A DNA stretch of 5,806 bases from an uncultured Porphyromonadaceae bacterium (GCA_947176615.1 CAMWRO010000192.1:1-5806); one strand, 5' to 3'; numbered from the stretch's first letter, positions 1 to 5,806 are shown. Numbers and translations are program-made. The notes: generated by a model not told the origin, from the letters alone.

Positions 1-1
1 A

Positions 2-760
2 TACAGCATGGAGTCAACAGGCATTCTCCTCGCCGTCTCAGATTCGTTGGCGATACCTTATAATATAACGATGAAACTTCGTGGTTCCCGGTCGCTCGGG
101 ACGGCACCGGTGGGGCGGCGGAATGAAATCACTATCAGTGGTGAATGCAAGTCGCCGTCATTTACCGGAATGTTTCTGCCGAGTGAGCGAGAGGTGAAGG
201 ACGGCAGCTTTACAGCTTCGTGGACGCTCAACTCGACCAATCGCGACTATCCGCAGGCGTTCATCGGTGATCGTGCCGATGATATCGCCGCATCGGCGGT
301 AATGGTTGACATGCTTGTCCCGGTTGACCGTTATCAGAAGACCGACCGAGCTCTGAAGTATGCGATTATCGTGATTCTGTTGACATTCATTGCCGTGCTG
401 TTTGCTGAAATCATGATGAAACACCCCATTAATATGTTCCAGTATCTGCTGATCGGTCTCGCCCTGATATTGTTCTATTCGTTGCTGCTTTCGCTCAGCG
501 AGCATCTGTCGTTTGGCCTCAGCTATCTGATTGCGTCTGTGATGACGATAGGGCTTGTGGCGGTTTATATGCGCGGAGTACTGAAATCGGCTAAAATCGC
601 CATGGCGATAGGCGCGCTGCTCACTATAATATATGTGTTTATTTACATCCTGCTGTGTCTTGAGACATTTGCGCTGCTGACGGGCAGTCTCGGACTGTTT
701 ATCGCCCTTGCGGCTATAATGTATGCGACTCTGAAATTGAGAATCGAAAATAAAGAGTAA
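2..760 (+). CDS. creD: Cell envelope integrity inner-membrane protein CreD, C-terminal part (5' truncated by window edge)
   Basis: The reading frame is open to the left edge (two more codons precede the ATG at 8), and CreD proteins are normally about 450 residues, so the ATG at 8 is almost certainly internal and roughly the last 250 residues are visible. Numbering from that Met: residues about 29-75 show the family's periplasmic signature, with PVGRRNEI, SPSFTGMFLP and the SFTASW/TN stretch. VDRYQKTDRALKYA (106-119) is the conserved segment leading into the membrane domain. About five hydrophobic helices follow, near 117-137, 143-164, 169-188, 194-217 and 220-242, ending in a short charged tail. 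In E. coli, CreD is an inner-membrane product of the CreBC regulon linked to envelope integrity and colicin tolerance; its biochemical activity is not known. No CreBC genes are visible here. The stop is 4 bp before the next start, so the two genes are probably cotranscribed. The family call is firm; the role in this organism is inferred. Confidence 0.9.
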   Translation, partial: YSMESTGILLAVSDSLAIPYNITMKLRGSRSLGTAPVGRRNEITISGECKSPSFTGMFLPSEREVKDGSFTASWTLNSTNRDYPQAFIGDRADDIAASAVMVDMLVPVDRYQKTDRALKYAIIVILLTFIAVLFAEIMMKHPINMFQYLLIGLALILFYSLLLSLSEHLSFGLSYLIASVMTIGLVAVYMRGVLKSAKIAMAIGALLTIIYVFIYILLCLETFALLTGSLGLFIALAAIMYATLKLRIENKE

Positions 761-764
761 TGTC

Positions 765-1325
765 ATGAAAAACCTGCTAAAAACAATTTTGCTTTCTGTC
801 GCGCTGTTGTCGGGCGGGGCTCCTGTGGCTTTCGGACAGGGTGATGCCGGTGTGGAAATGCCTGATTCGGTTGCTGCCGAGGTGCCGAAACTGACAATGT
901 ATCAGTATGAATACCAGCTGATTCCCATGCTTCTCGGGCAGATGGGTGTCAGCAGCGAGTTTATGGACAATCTTTCGGATGCCCGTTATCTTAATGAGTT
1001 TATTTTACCGATGATGGGGGTGGCATGTGATTTTGATTTGTCAGCAGTGTCGGTGAGCAGAATGAAACGAGCCGACAAGGATATTGTGGTCTATACTTTT
1101 CCGACTCCCAAGAGGATTCCCGATGCCAAGTATGGGGCGATTGTCAACATGGGTGACAGATACCGGTACTTCACGCTTGAAAAATCGCTGGAAGGCTATT
1201 GGGTTTTGGGCGAATGCGAGTGCAGCGTTCAGAATCTCGGTCACAAGAATTATGGCGACGTGCCCGAATCGGAAACGCCCGAAATGTTTGTCGACCTTAT
1301 CAAAGAAAAAGACCTGTTGAAATAA
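765..1325 (+). CDS. Small exported protein of unknown function, downstream of creD
   Basis: I do not recognise this 186-residue protein. It begins with a typical Sec signal peptide: KNLLK, then a hydrophobic run to about residue 20 and a plausible signal peptidase I site after AFG (22-24). No lipobox cysteine is present, so a periplasmic or secreted mature form of about 160 residues is likely. The middle has an aromatic-rich segment (MYQYEYQ, 45-51). The C-terminal half alternates charged and aromatic residues (IVVYTFPTP, RYRYFTLEKS, GYWVLGE), suggesting beta structure. Cysteines are at 88, 151 and 153. The start at 765 is chosen because it gives an intact signal peptide and lies 4 bp after the creD stop. 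There is no Shine-Dalgarno motif, and translation may be coupled to creD. An ATG overlapping the creD stop (760) is followed at once by TGA and cannot be the start. A role with CreD in the envelope is only a guess from position. Real gene: high confidence. Function: unknown. Confidence 0.82.
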   Translation: MKNLLKTILLSVALLSGGAPVAFGQGDAGVEMPDSVAAEVPKLTMYQYEYQLIPMLLGQMGVSSEFMDNLSDARYLNEFILPMMGVACDFDLSAVSVSRMKRADKDIVVYTFPTPKRIPDAKYGAIVNMGDRYRYFTLEKSLEGYWVLGECECSVQNLGHKNYGDVPESETPEMFVDLIKEKDLLK

Positions 1326-1336
1326 TCTGTGTAGGC

Positions 1337-2857
1337 TCAATCATCCCATGAGGGGGCCGATTCCATGCCGTAACCGTCAAGAGCGGTTACGGCATATTTG
1401 TATCCCCTCCGGCATGTTGTGGGGAGAGTGAAACTGTTGTCGTAAGTGATGCCAAGAAAATATTCGGATGATATTCCGTCTGATTCTGCGGCCTTTTCCT
1501 TTGAGACGCTTTTGGGGACAGCATAGACGGCATATTTTACTATCGCCCTGCAATCGGCATCGTCACAGCGGCTGACGACCGGAGCAGCGACCGGGTCCCA
1601 TGTGAGCGCCTTGCCGTCGCTGAACACTCCGGCGGGAGAGGGGAGTGTCTGCACCGCCTTCCAAGTCATGGGAGGCAATAGAGCCGGTGCTTCAAACATG
1701 TCCGGGTCGAGGCGGTTGAGGAATTTGGCGCTGTAAAATATGAATCCCGGTGTATTGCAGCGGTTATGTCGGCGCGTCATTTCAACTTGTCGCGAAAATT
1801 CCGACTGAGGCAGAGCCTTGCCCTTATAGTCGGCAAGAGTGTGGCTGCTGAAAAAATGCCGTCCATGAGCATCGGCCGTGCTGTTCCACCATTGGGCCAA
1901 TGGCTCAAACGGAGCCGTCGGGTGGTCGGTGGGCCAATATAGCTGAGGTGATACAAAGTCGACGGTGTGCTGGTAGAGCCACCCGACAGGGTCGCTGTAA
2001 ATATCGGTCCACTGCCAGTCTGACGCCTTGACGTTGACTGCGTCTATGCCGTATTTCGGAGCCGAAGTGTCGCTTTTGCCCGCGACGCCGGCGGGAGAGA
2101 TGCCGAAACGCACGTCGGGGCGCACGTCGGAAATCATTGTGCTGACATCGGCGATAGTCTTGTGTATGTTGGCCCGTCGCCAGTCGCCGATTGTCATCTG
2201 TGTCCCGCTTGACAGATAGAGTTTGTAATCGGGAGCATCAGCACTTTCGGTTATGCCTTGAGGGTAGAAGTAGTCGTCAAAAATCAGTCCGTCGACCTCA
2301 TATTTTGTTATGATTTCGCGGCACACATCTACGACATGCTGTCTGACATCCTCGATGCCCGGGTTGAAGATGGTGTTTTTGCCTATTGTCATCAGCCACC
2401 CTTTTTTCTGCCACTTCAGGTCAGGGGCCGAGGTATATTTTGTCCCGGAACTCCATCGGAACGGATTGACCCACGCATGGCACTCCATGCCGCGTCTGTG
2501 GCACTCGTCGGTTATCCATTTAAGCGGGTCCCATCCCGGGGCGACACCTCGTTTCCCCGATACAAATGATGACCAAGGCTCAAGTGACGACTCATACATC
2601 GCGTCGGCCATGCCGCGCACTTGGAAACACACCATGTTGAGGTTCATGTCGGCCGCTTGGTCGAGAATCTTTGTCAGCGCGGCTTTCTGGGCTTTCTGTA
2701 TGGCATGTGTGGTCCCCTGTTTCTGGGGCCAGTCGATGCCCCACACGGTTGCTATCCACACTCCGCGCAGCTCGCGTTTTGTCTCATCGGCCCGCAAGGT
2801 GGCAAAACACACACTATATATAAGGATAGAAAGTATAATTCGATATATGATATTCAT
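1337..2857 (-). CDS. Secreted glycosyl hydrolase family 10-like (GHL10, DUF187) protein
   Basis: This 506-residue protein starts at the ATG whose first base is 2857. That start gives a clean signal peptide (NIIYRIILSILIYS, likely cleavage after LRA at 21-23) with no lipobox; its one early cysteine (17) is inside the hydrophobic core. The open frame continues 45 codons upstream, but that extension has no signal-peptide character and crosses the promoter region. Domains: the GHL10 TIM-barrel-like domain spans about 28-400. It opens with ELRGVWIATVWGIDWP (29-44), followed by FQVRGMADAMY (78-88), the CHAWVNPFRW segment (126-135), NPG (165-167) and DGLIFDDYFYP (189-199). Acidic D194 and D195 are candidate active-site residues. 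About 405-506 resembles a fibronectin type III fold ending in YAVTALDGYGMES. Bacterial GHL10 proteins are thought to act on glycans; E. coli DigH (formerly YddW) carries this domain and cleaves denuded peptidoglycan strands. A similar role here is inference. It converges on the small exported protein gene (11-bp gap) and diverges from tig. Confidence 0.92.
   Translation of the reverse strand: MNIIYRIILSILIYSVCFATLRADETKRELRGVWIATVWGIDWPQKQGTTHAIQKAQKAALTKILDQAADMNLNMVCFQVRGMADAMYESSLEPWSSFVSGKRGVAPGWDPLKWITDECHRRGMECHAWVNPFRWSSGTKYTSAPDLKWQKKGWLMTIGKNTIFNPGIEDVRQHVVDVCREIITKYEVDGLIFDDYFYPQGITESADAPDYKLYLSSGTQMTIGDWRRANIHKTIADVSTMISDVRPDVRFGISPAGVAGKSDTSAPKYGIDAVNVKASDWQWTDIYSDPVGWLYQHTVDFVSPQLYWPTDHPTAPFEPLAQWWNSTADAHGRHFFSSHTLADYKGKALPQSEFSRQVEMTRRHNRCNTPGFIFYSAKFLNRLDPDMFEAPALLPPMTWKAVQTLPSPAGVFSDGKALTWDPVAAPVVSRCDDADCRAIVKYAVYAVPKSVSKEKAAESDGISSEYFLGITYDNSFTLPTTCRRGYKYAVTALDGYGMESAPSWDD
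1365..1399 (+). terminator. Possible intrinsic terminator of the creD operon, inside the converging gene
   Basis: ATGCCGTAACCG (1365-1376) pairs perfectly with CGGTTACGGCAT (1384-1395), giving 12 bp around a 7-base loop. On the plus strand it is followed by a weak T-rich tail (ATTTGTAT). It begins 39 bases after the stop of the small exported protein and is the only strong hairpin I found there. It lies wholly within the 3' coding part of the minus-strand GHL10 gene, in the codons for the YAVTALDGYGM segment. The short T-run makes efficient intrinsic termination uncertain. Confidence 0.4.
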
Positions 2858-2878
2858 GCAGTCAAAATTTCGTTGATG

Positions 2879-2886
2879 CAAAGATA
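2879..2886 (-). promoter_or_regulatory. Candidate -7 box for the GHL10 gene
   Basis: Read on the minus strand, this is TATCTTTG, matching the Bacteroidota -7 consensus TAnnTTTG. It lies 21 bases upstream of the chosen start at 2857, so the transcript leader would be only about 15 bases. I see no matching TTTG at the -33 position, where the minus strand reads AAAA, so the promoter is less certain than the tig promoter facing away from it. Its position also supports the shorter start, because the longer open frame would have to be transcribed from further upstream. Confidence 0.45.
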
Positions 2887-2906
2887 AAACTAATTTGGCA
2901 CTGGGT

Positions 2907-2937
2907 TTTGAAAAATTAAGAAAAAAATGTAACTTTG
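2907..2937 (+). promoter_or_regulatory. Bacteroidota-type promoter for tig
   Basis: TTTG at 2907-2910 is followed, after 19 bp of A-rich spacer, by TAACTTTG at 2930-2937. This is a full match to the -33/-7 consensus (TTTG-N19-TAnnTTTG) of the Bacteroidota primary sigma factor. Transcription should start near 2944, giving a leader of about 78 bases before the tig ATG. A full match suits a strongly expressed housekeeping gene. Confidence 0.8.
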
Positions 2938-3021
2938 CACACTGAATTGAGGCTTGGATAGCGAACCGGCGCTTTTTTAAGCCGATTGTCACGAATATTA
3001 CTTATTAAATATAGATATAAA

Positions 3022-4362
3022 ATGAACGTTACAAGAGAAGATCTCGACTCGGTCAGCTTGCGCCTGACTGTCAAAATCGACGAAAATGACTATAAGGACG
3101 AAGTCACCAAAAAAATCAAGGAAATCGGCCGTACACATGTAATCCCCGGATTCCGTAAAGGTCATGTTCCCTTTGGTGAACTGAAACGCCGTTTTGGCAA
3201 GCACGTTACCAGCGACGTGATTAACGACATCGTCTATCGTGGCGTATTTGACTATATTCGCGAAAACAAACTTCGTGTCATGGGACATCCCGTGCCCGTG
3301 GAAGTAAAAGAGGCTTTCGTGGAAGGCGATCAGGAATTCAAGTATGACGTCGCGCTCCTTCCCCAGCTTGATATCGAGCTTGACAAGAACGTGACTTATC
3401 CCTACTACGAAATCACCGTTACAGACGAGATGATTGACGAGCAGGACAAGGGTCTCCGCAAGCGTTTCGGCAGTCAGGTTCCCGGTGAGGAAATGGAGGC
3501 TGACGCACTCGTTAAGGGTACCTTGATGCAGCTTAACGAAGACGGCACCGTGAATGCCAACGAAGGCGCCATCCAGATGACAAACGGCATCGTATTCCCC
3601 CTCTATTTCAAAGACAAAGAGGAAGCTGCCAAGTTTGAAGGCAAGAAGGTCGGTGACAAGGTAGCGTTCAATCCTTGGAAGGCTACTGCCGGCGATGCTG
3701 GCGAACTCGCTTCGATGCTCGGCATCGACAAGGCTATTGCCGGTGATGTCAAGAGCGATTTCGAGATGACTGTCAGCGAGTTTATCGTCAACAAGCCTGC
3801 TGAACTCGGCGAGGAATTCTACAAGAATGTATTCGGCGAGGACAAGGTTCACAATGAGGAAGAATATCGCGCCGAGGTTAAGAACATGATTGCTGCCGAG
3901 CTTGAAAACAACAGCCACATCCTGTTCCGCAACCAGTTTGACAAGGCCATGATGGAAAAATATGACAACATGGAACTTCCCGGAGCCATCATCACCAAGC
4001 TGTTCTTTAGCGAAACCGAAGATCCCGAAAAGACCTACGAAGATCAGAAAAAATATATCAAGCGCGAGGTTATCGAGGCTAATCTTCTTGAAAAACTCGG
4101 CATCGAGGTAAGCGAGGATGAAATTCTCGACATGACCAAGATGATGACCGCCCGTCAGTTTGCCCAGTACGGAATGATTGGCCTTGACGAGGAAATCATC
4201 ACCAAGTATGCCAAGGAGCAGCTTCAGAACAAGGAAGTGCGCAACCGCGTGGAAGAACAGGTTCGCACCGCCAAGCTCTATAACGCAATCGAAAACGCAG
4301 TTACACTTGACAAGAAAGAAGTGTCACTTGACGAATTCAAGAAAATTGCTGAGGAAGCATAA
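3022..4362 (+). CDS. tig: Trigger factor, ribosome-associated folding chaperone
   Basis: The protein has 446 residues, close to the family's usual 430-450. Trigger factor binds the ribosome near the exit tunnel via protein L23 and holds nascent chains as they emerge. The N-terminal ribosome-binding domain (about 1-115) has the signature GFRKGHVP at 43-50, aligned with the GFRKGKVP loop of E. coli, followed by the basic KRRFGKHV. The middle region (about 155-255) sits where the FKBP-like peptidyl-prolyl isomerase domain belongs, but I cannot find the usual FKBP landmarks such as a GSG/IPGFE segment, so isomerase activity is doubtful. The remainder (about 115-150 and 256-446) is helical and charged, as expected for the substrate-holding arms. 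The ATG at 3022 is chosen because it begins at the normal family N-terminus and follows an A/T-rich leader; a TTG 36 bases upstream would add an unrelated MSRILLIKYRYK segment. Codon use is strongly biased (AAG, GAC, AAC, CGC/CGT), consistent with high expression. It ends at a strong terminator, with no clpP/clpX following. Confidence 0.96.
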   Translation: MNVTREDLDSVSLRLTVKIDENDYKDEVTKKIKEIGRTHVIPGFRKGHVPFGELKRRFGKHVTSDVINDIVYRGVFDYIRENKLRVMGHPVPVEVKEAFVEGDQEFKYDVALLPQLDIELDKNVTYPYYEITVTDEMIDEQDKGLRKRFGSQVPGEEMEADALVKGTLMQLNEDGTVNANEGAIQMTNGIVFPLYFKDKEEAAKFEGKKVGDKVAFNPWKATAGDAGELASMLGIDKAIAGDVKSDFEMTVSEFIVNKPAELGEEFYKNVFGEDKVHNEEEYRAEVKNMIAAELENNSHILFRNQFDKAMMEKYDNMELPGAIITKLFFSETEDPEKTYEDQKKYIKREVIEANLLEKLGIEVSEDEILDMTKMMTARQFAQYGMIGLDEEIITKYAKEQLQNKEVRNRVEEQVRTAKLYNAIENAVTLDKKEVSLDEFKKIAEEA

Positions 4363-4383
4363 TTACAATCATTAACGATATGG

Positions 4384-4419
4384 ATAGAGGGTTTCCCGGC
4401 CGGGAGACCCTCTATTTTT
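4384..4419 (+). terminator. Strong intrinsic terminator after tig
   Basis: The two arms, 4384-4399 and 4400-4415, are complementary over all 16 positions with a single G-T wobble; the real loop is probably the central GGCC. A run of five T follows (4415-4419). It starts 21 bases after the tig stop, so it very likely ends the tig transcript. It also lies only 12 bases before the fsr start codon, so any read-through or promoter for fsr must overlap it. Confidence 0.9.
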
Positions 4420-4420
4420 C
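4413..4420 (+). promoter_or_regulatory. Weak candidate -7 box for fsr, overlapping the terminator tail
   Basis: TATTTTTC matches the TAnnTTTG consensus at all fixed positions except the last. It is the best candidate I see between tig and fsr. No correctly spaced TTTG accompanies it; TTTC at 4392-4395, with a 17-bp spacer, is the nearest. Transcription would begin around 4427, giving an almost leaderless message. The box is made of the terminator's own T-run, so chance similarity is quite possible. Confidence 0.2.
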
Positions 4421-4431
4421 AACTTGCCAAC

Positions 4432-5643
4432 ATGTCACAACAATCCGCGCCCAACCCCAAGGTGACAACGGTGTTTGCCGTGCTTTTTGCCGTCAGTGCG
4501 GCTCATCTGCTCAATGATATGATACAGTCGGTCATTCCGGCGTTGTATCCCATTATAAAGGATGAGTTTGGTTTCACATTCGCACAGATTGGAATTATAA
4601 CATTCGTGTTTCAGATGACGTCATCGATTCTCCAGCCCTTTGTCGGGAGATATGCCGACCGTCATCCGAGGCCCTATGCCTTGACTCTCGGCATGATGTT
4701 TACGCTTGCGGGACTGATACTGTTGACCTATGCGTCGGGGTTTGCCGGATTTCTCCTCGCGGTAAGTGTTGTCGGATGGGGTTCGTCGATATTTCACCCC
4801 GAGGCATCGCGTGTGGCGCAGCTTGCGGCTGGAGACCGCAAGGGACTTGCACAGTCGATTTTTCAGGTTGGAGGAAACGGTGGTTCCGCTATCGGCCCTC
4901 TGCTTGCGGCGTTGATTGTCATACCCTACGGTCGCGGAGCGACTATATGGTTTACCGTTGCCGCCATAGCGGGAGCGATGCTTGTGTCGAGAATAGGGTT
5001 GTGGTACAGTCGGCGTCTTGCGGTTAATCCCCATATTCAGCCGAGAGACCGCGGTCTTGCCGACACACTGCCGTCAAGTAAAATCCGGATGGCGATGTTC
5101 ATTCTCGTTGTGCTTGTTTCGACCAAAAATTTCTTTACCTCGTGCATGACGAGCTACTTTACATTTTATCTGATTGAGAAATTCGGGATGTCTATACGCG
5201 ATGCCCAGCTCTGTCTGTTTGCGTTTCTCGCCGCAATGGCTGTCGGGATTGTGGTTGGCGGAATCGTCGGAGACAGATATGGCCGCAAGCTCGTCATCTG
5301 GCTTTCGATTCTCGGGGCGGCTCCGTTTGCGCTCTTGATGCCGTTTGTCGGGATGGTCGCCTGTGTGATTCTCGCCGTGATTTCCGGATTTGTAATCTCG
5401 TCGGCATTTTCCGCGATTCTTGTTTATGCGACAGAATTGAAACCCGGCAAGGTGGGAATGATAGCAGGACTCTTTTTCGGCCTTGCATTCGGCCTTGGAG
5501 GCATCGGTGCGGCATTTTTCGGATGGCTTGCCGATAAAACGAGCATCGAGTTCATTTTCCACGTCAGCACGGTTCTCCCGCTTCTGGGCATTATAGCGGT
5601 ATGGCTTCCCGATGTCAAGGCTCCGAAGAAAGTTTCGGCATAG
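4432..5643 (+). CDS. fsr: Major facilitator transporter of the fosmidomycin-resistance (Fsr) family
   Basis: This 403-residue, very hydrophobic protein has about 12 membrane segments in two halves and closely follows E. coli Fsr (406 residues) along its whole length. Shared signatures are HLLNDMIQS (25-33), FQMTSSILQPFVG (60-72) leading into the cytoplasmic loop YADRHPRP (74-81), GSSIFHPEASRV (117-128), GLAQSIFQVGGN (138-149), the second-half loop GDRYGRK (280-286), and FSAILVYATEL followed by GLFFGLAFGLGG near the C-terminus. Fsr-family proteins are inner-membrane efflux carriers; the E. coli member gives resistance to fosmidomycin, an inhibitor of the DXP reductoisomerase step of isoprenoid synthesis. 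The natural substrate is not known, and proton-coupled export is inferred from the superfamily. The ATG at 4432 is the first in-frame Met and matches the family N-terminus. The gene sits just behind the tig terminator and probably has its own weak expression or relies on read-through. I see no truncation or lost motif. Confidence 0.94.
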   Translation: MSQQSAPNPKVTTVFAVLFAVSAAHLLNDMIQSVIPALYPIIKDEFGFTFAQIGIITFVFQMTSSILQPFVGRYADRHPRPYALTLGMMFTLAGLILLTYASGFAGFLLAVSVVGWGSSIFHPEASRVAQLAAGDRKGLAQSIFQVGGNGGSAIGPLLAALIVIPYGRGATIWFTVAAIAGAMLVSRIGLWYSRRLAVNPHIQPRDRGLADTLPSSKIRMAMFILVVLVSTKNFFTSCMTSYFTFYLIEKFGMSIRDAQLCLFAFLAAMAVGIVVGGIVGDRYGRKLVIWLSILGAAPFALLMPFVGMVACVILAVISGFVISSAFSAILVYATELKPGKVGMIAGLFFGLAFGLGGIGAAFFGWLADKTSIEFIFHVSTVLPLLGIIAVWLPDVKAPKKVSA

Positions 5644-5657
5644 GAAAAATCCTATTT
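5641..5657 (+). terminator. Short hairpin at the fsr stop codon, possible weak terminator
   Basis: TAGGA (5641-5645, including the stop codon) can pair with TCCTA (5650-5654) around an AAAA loop, and three T follow. A 5-bp, A/T-rich stem is weak, so this may be chance. No better terminator is visible between fsr and the aspartate kinase gene. Confidence 0.2.
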
Positions 5658-5692
5658 AGAGTGCCGGAATAAAATATATTGTGTTTTTTTCG

Positions 5693-5700
5693 TAAATTTG
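5693..5700 (+). promoter_or_regulatory. Candidate -7 box for the aspartate kinase gene
   Basis: TAAATTTG is an exact match to TAnnTTTG and lies 33 bases before the ATG at 5734, giving a leader of roughly 25-30 bases. I see no TTTG about 19 bp upstream; the nearest TTG (5679-5681) is too close, and a T-run (5684-5690) fills the spacer. The leader is too short for a peptide attenuator or a lysine riboswitch. Confidence 0.55.
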
Positions 5701-5733
5701 CACTTTCAAAAAGTAATTTATTCGCTAACGAGA

Positions 5734-5806
5734 ATGAAAGTATTGAAATTTGGCGGTACATCGGTCGGGTCGGCTGAACGCATACGTCACGTTGCATCAT
5801 TAGTGC
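5734..5806 (+). CDS. Aspartate kinase, N-terminal 24 codons (3' truncated by window edge)
   Basis: The visible start reads MKVLKFGGTSVGSAERI, the invariant amino-terminal signature of aspartate kinases (KFGGTSV is the nucleotide-phosphate and aspartate binding segment). The enzyme phosphorylates L-aspartate with ATP, the first step towards lysine, diaminopimelate, methionine and threonine. With only 24 residues, I cannot decide between a monofunctional LysC-type kinase and a bifunctional ThrA-type kinase/homoserine dehydrogenase, so no symbol is given. The sequence after the signature (SAERIRHVASLV) looks slightly more like the monofunctional type, a weak impression. The ATG at 5734 begins the protein exactly at the family N-terminus and follows an A/T-rich leader with no Shine-Dalgarno motif. 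The TAAATTTG box upstream suggests transcription separate from fsr. Confidence 0.9.
   Translation, partial: MKVLKFGGTSVGSAERIRHVASLV

Noticed and set aside
158..766. A 202-codon open frame on the minus strand opposite creD
   Set aside because: It is a shadow of creD: the sense frame has clear family motifs and membrane helices, while the antisense product is rich in Gln, Arg and His with no recognisable domain.
2028..2887. Several overlapping plus-strand frames opposite the GHL10 gene
   Set aside because: They overlap each other in different frames and lie opposite conserved GHL10 motifs. None has a plausible upstream signal or recognisable product.
2964..2987. Possible hairpin in the tig leader (CGGC with GCCG, or GCTT with AAGC)
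   Set aside because: Each stem is only 4 bp and the two alternatives exclude one another. This is not enough to claim a riboswitch or leader regulator.
2998..3918. A 306-codon open frame on the minus strand opposite tig
   Set aside because: Its length reflects the strong codon bias of tig, which removes stop codons from the opposite strand. The sense protein is unmistakably trigger factor, and the antisense frame has no promoter box or family motif.
5480..5506. Short direct repeat CGGCCTTG in fsr
   Set aside because: It encodes the repeated FGLAFGLGG transporter segment, so it is explained by protein sequence.
5074..5562. Minus-strand frames opposite fsr
   Set aside because: The products are highly charged and low in complexity, as expected for the complement of codons for a membrane protein; the sense frame matches Fsr throughout.
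5644..5733. Lysine riboswitch or amino-acid attenuator before the aspartate kinase gene
   Set aside because: The gap is 90 bp and the predicted leader only about 30 bases, with no conserved stem array or leader peptide visible.

Overview
The window looks like ordinary chromosomal DNA from a Bacteroidota bacterium, most likely order Bacteroidales; a gut Muribaculaceae-type genome would fit the roughly balanced base composition, but that is inference. The evidence is promoter boxes of the Bacteroidota type (TTTG, about 19 bp, then TAnnTTTG), start codons preceded by A/T-rich sequence instead of Shine-Dalgarno motifs, and protein families typical of the group.

Layout, left to right. (1) The 3' part of creD, an inner-membrane envelope protein, runs off the left edge. 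Four bases after it comes a small secreted protein of unknown function; the two look like one operon. (2) Converging on this pair from the minus strand is a gene for a secreted GHL10-family (glycosyl hydrolase family 10-like) protein with a C-terminal fibronectin-III-like region. A 12-bp perfect hairpin inside its last codons may serve as the terminator of the creD operon. (3) A 164-bp divergent region carries back-to-back promoter boxes for the GHL10 gene (minus) and for tig, trigger factor (plus). The tig promoter is a close match to the Bacteroidota consensus. (4) tig ends at a strong intrinsic terminator, and the Fsr-type major facilitator transporter gene starts only about 12 bases after its T-run. 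(5) After a 90-bp gap with a TAAATTTG box, the first 24 codons of an aspartate kinase run off the right edge.

The genes do not form one pathway. Themes present are the cell envelope (CreD, the small exported protein, the possible peptidoglycan-directed GHL10 enzyme), protein folding (trigger factor), efflux (Fsr) and amino-acid synthesis (aspartate kinase). I see no mobile element, CRISPR array, RNA gene, phage trace or defence island, and no convincing undescribed system. The points most worth a second look are the hairpin immediately before fsr, the hairpin buried in the converging GHL10 gene, the diverged middle domain of trigger factor, and the unrecognised protein paired with CreD.
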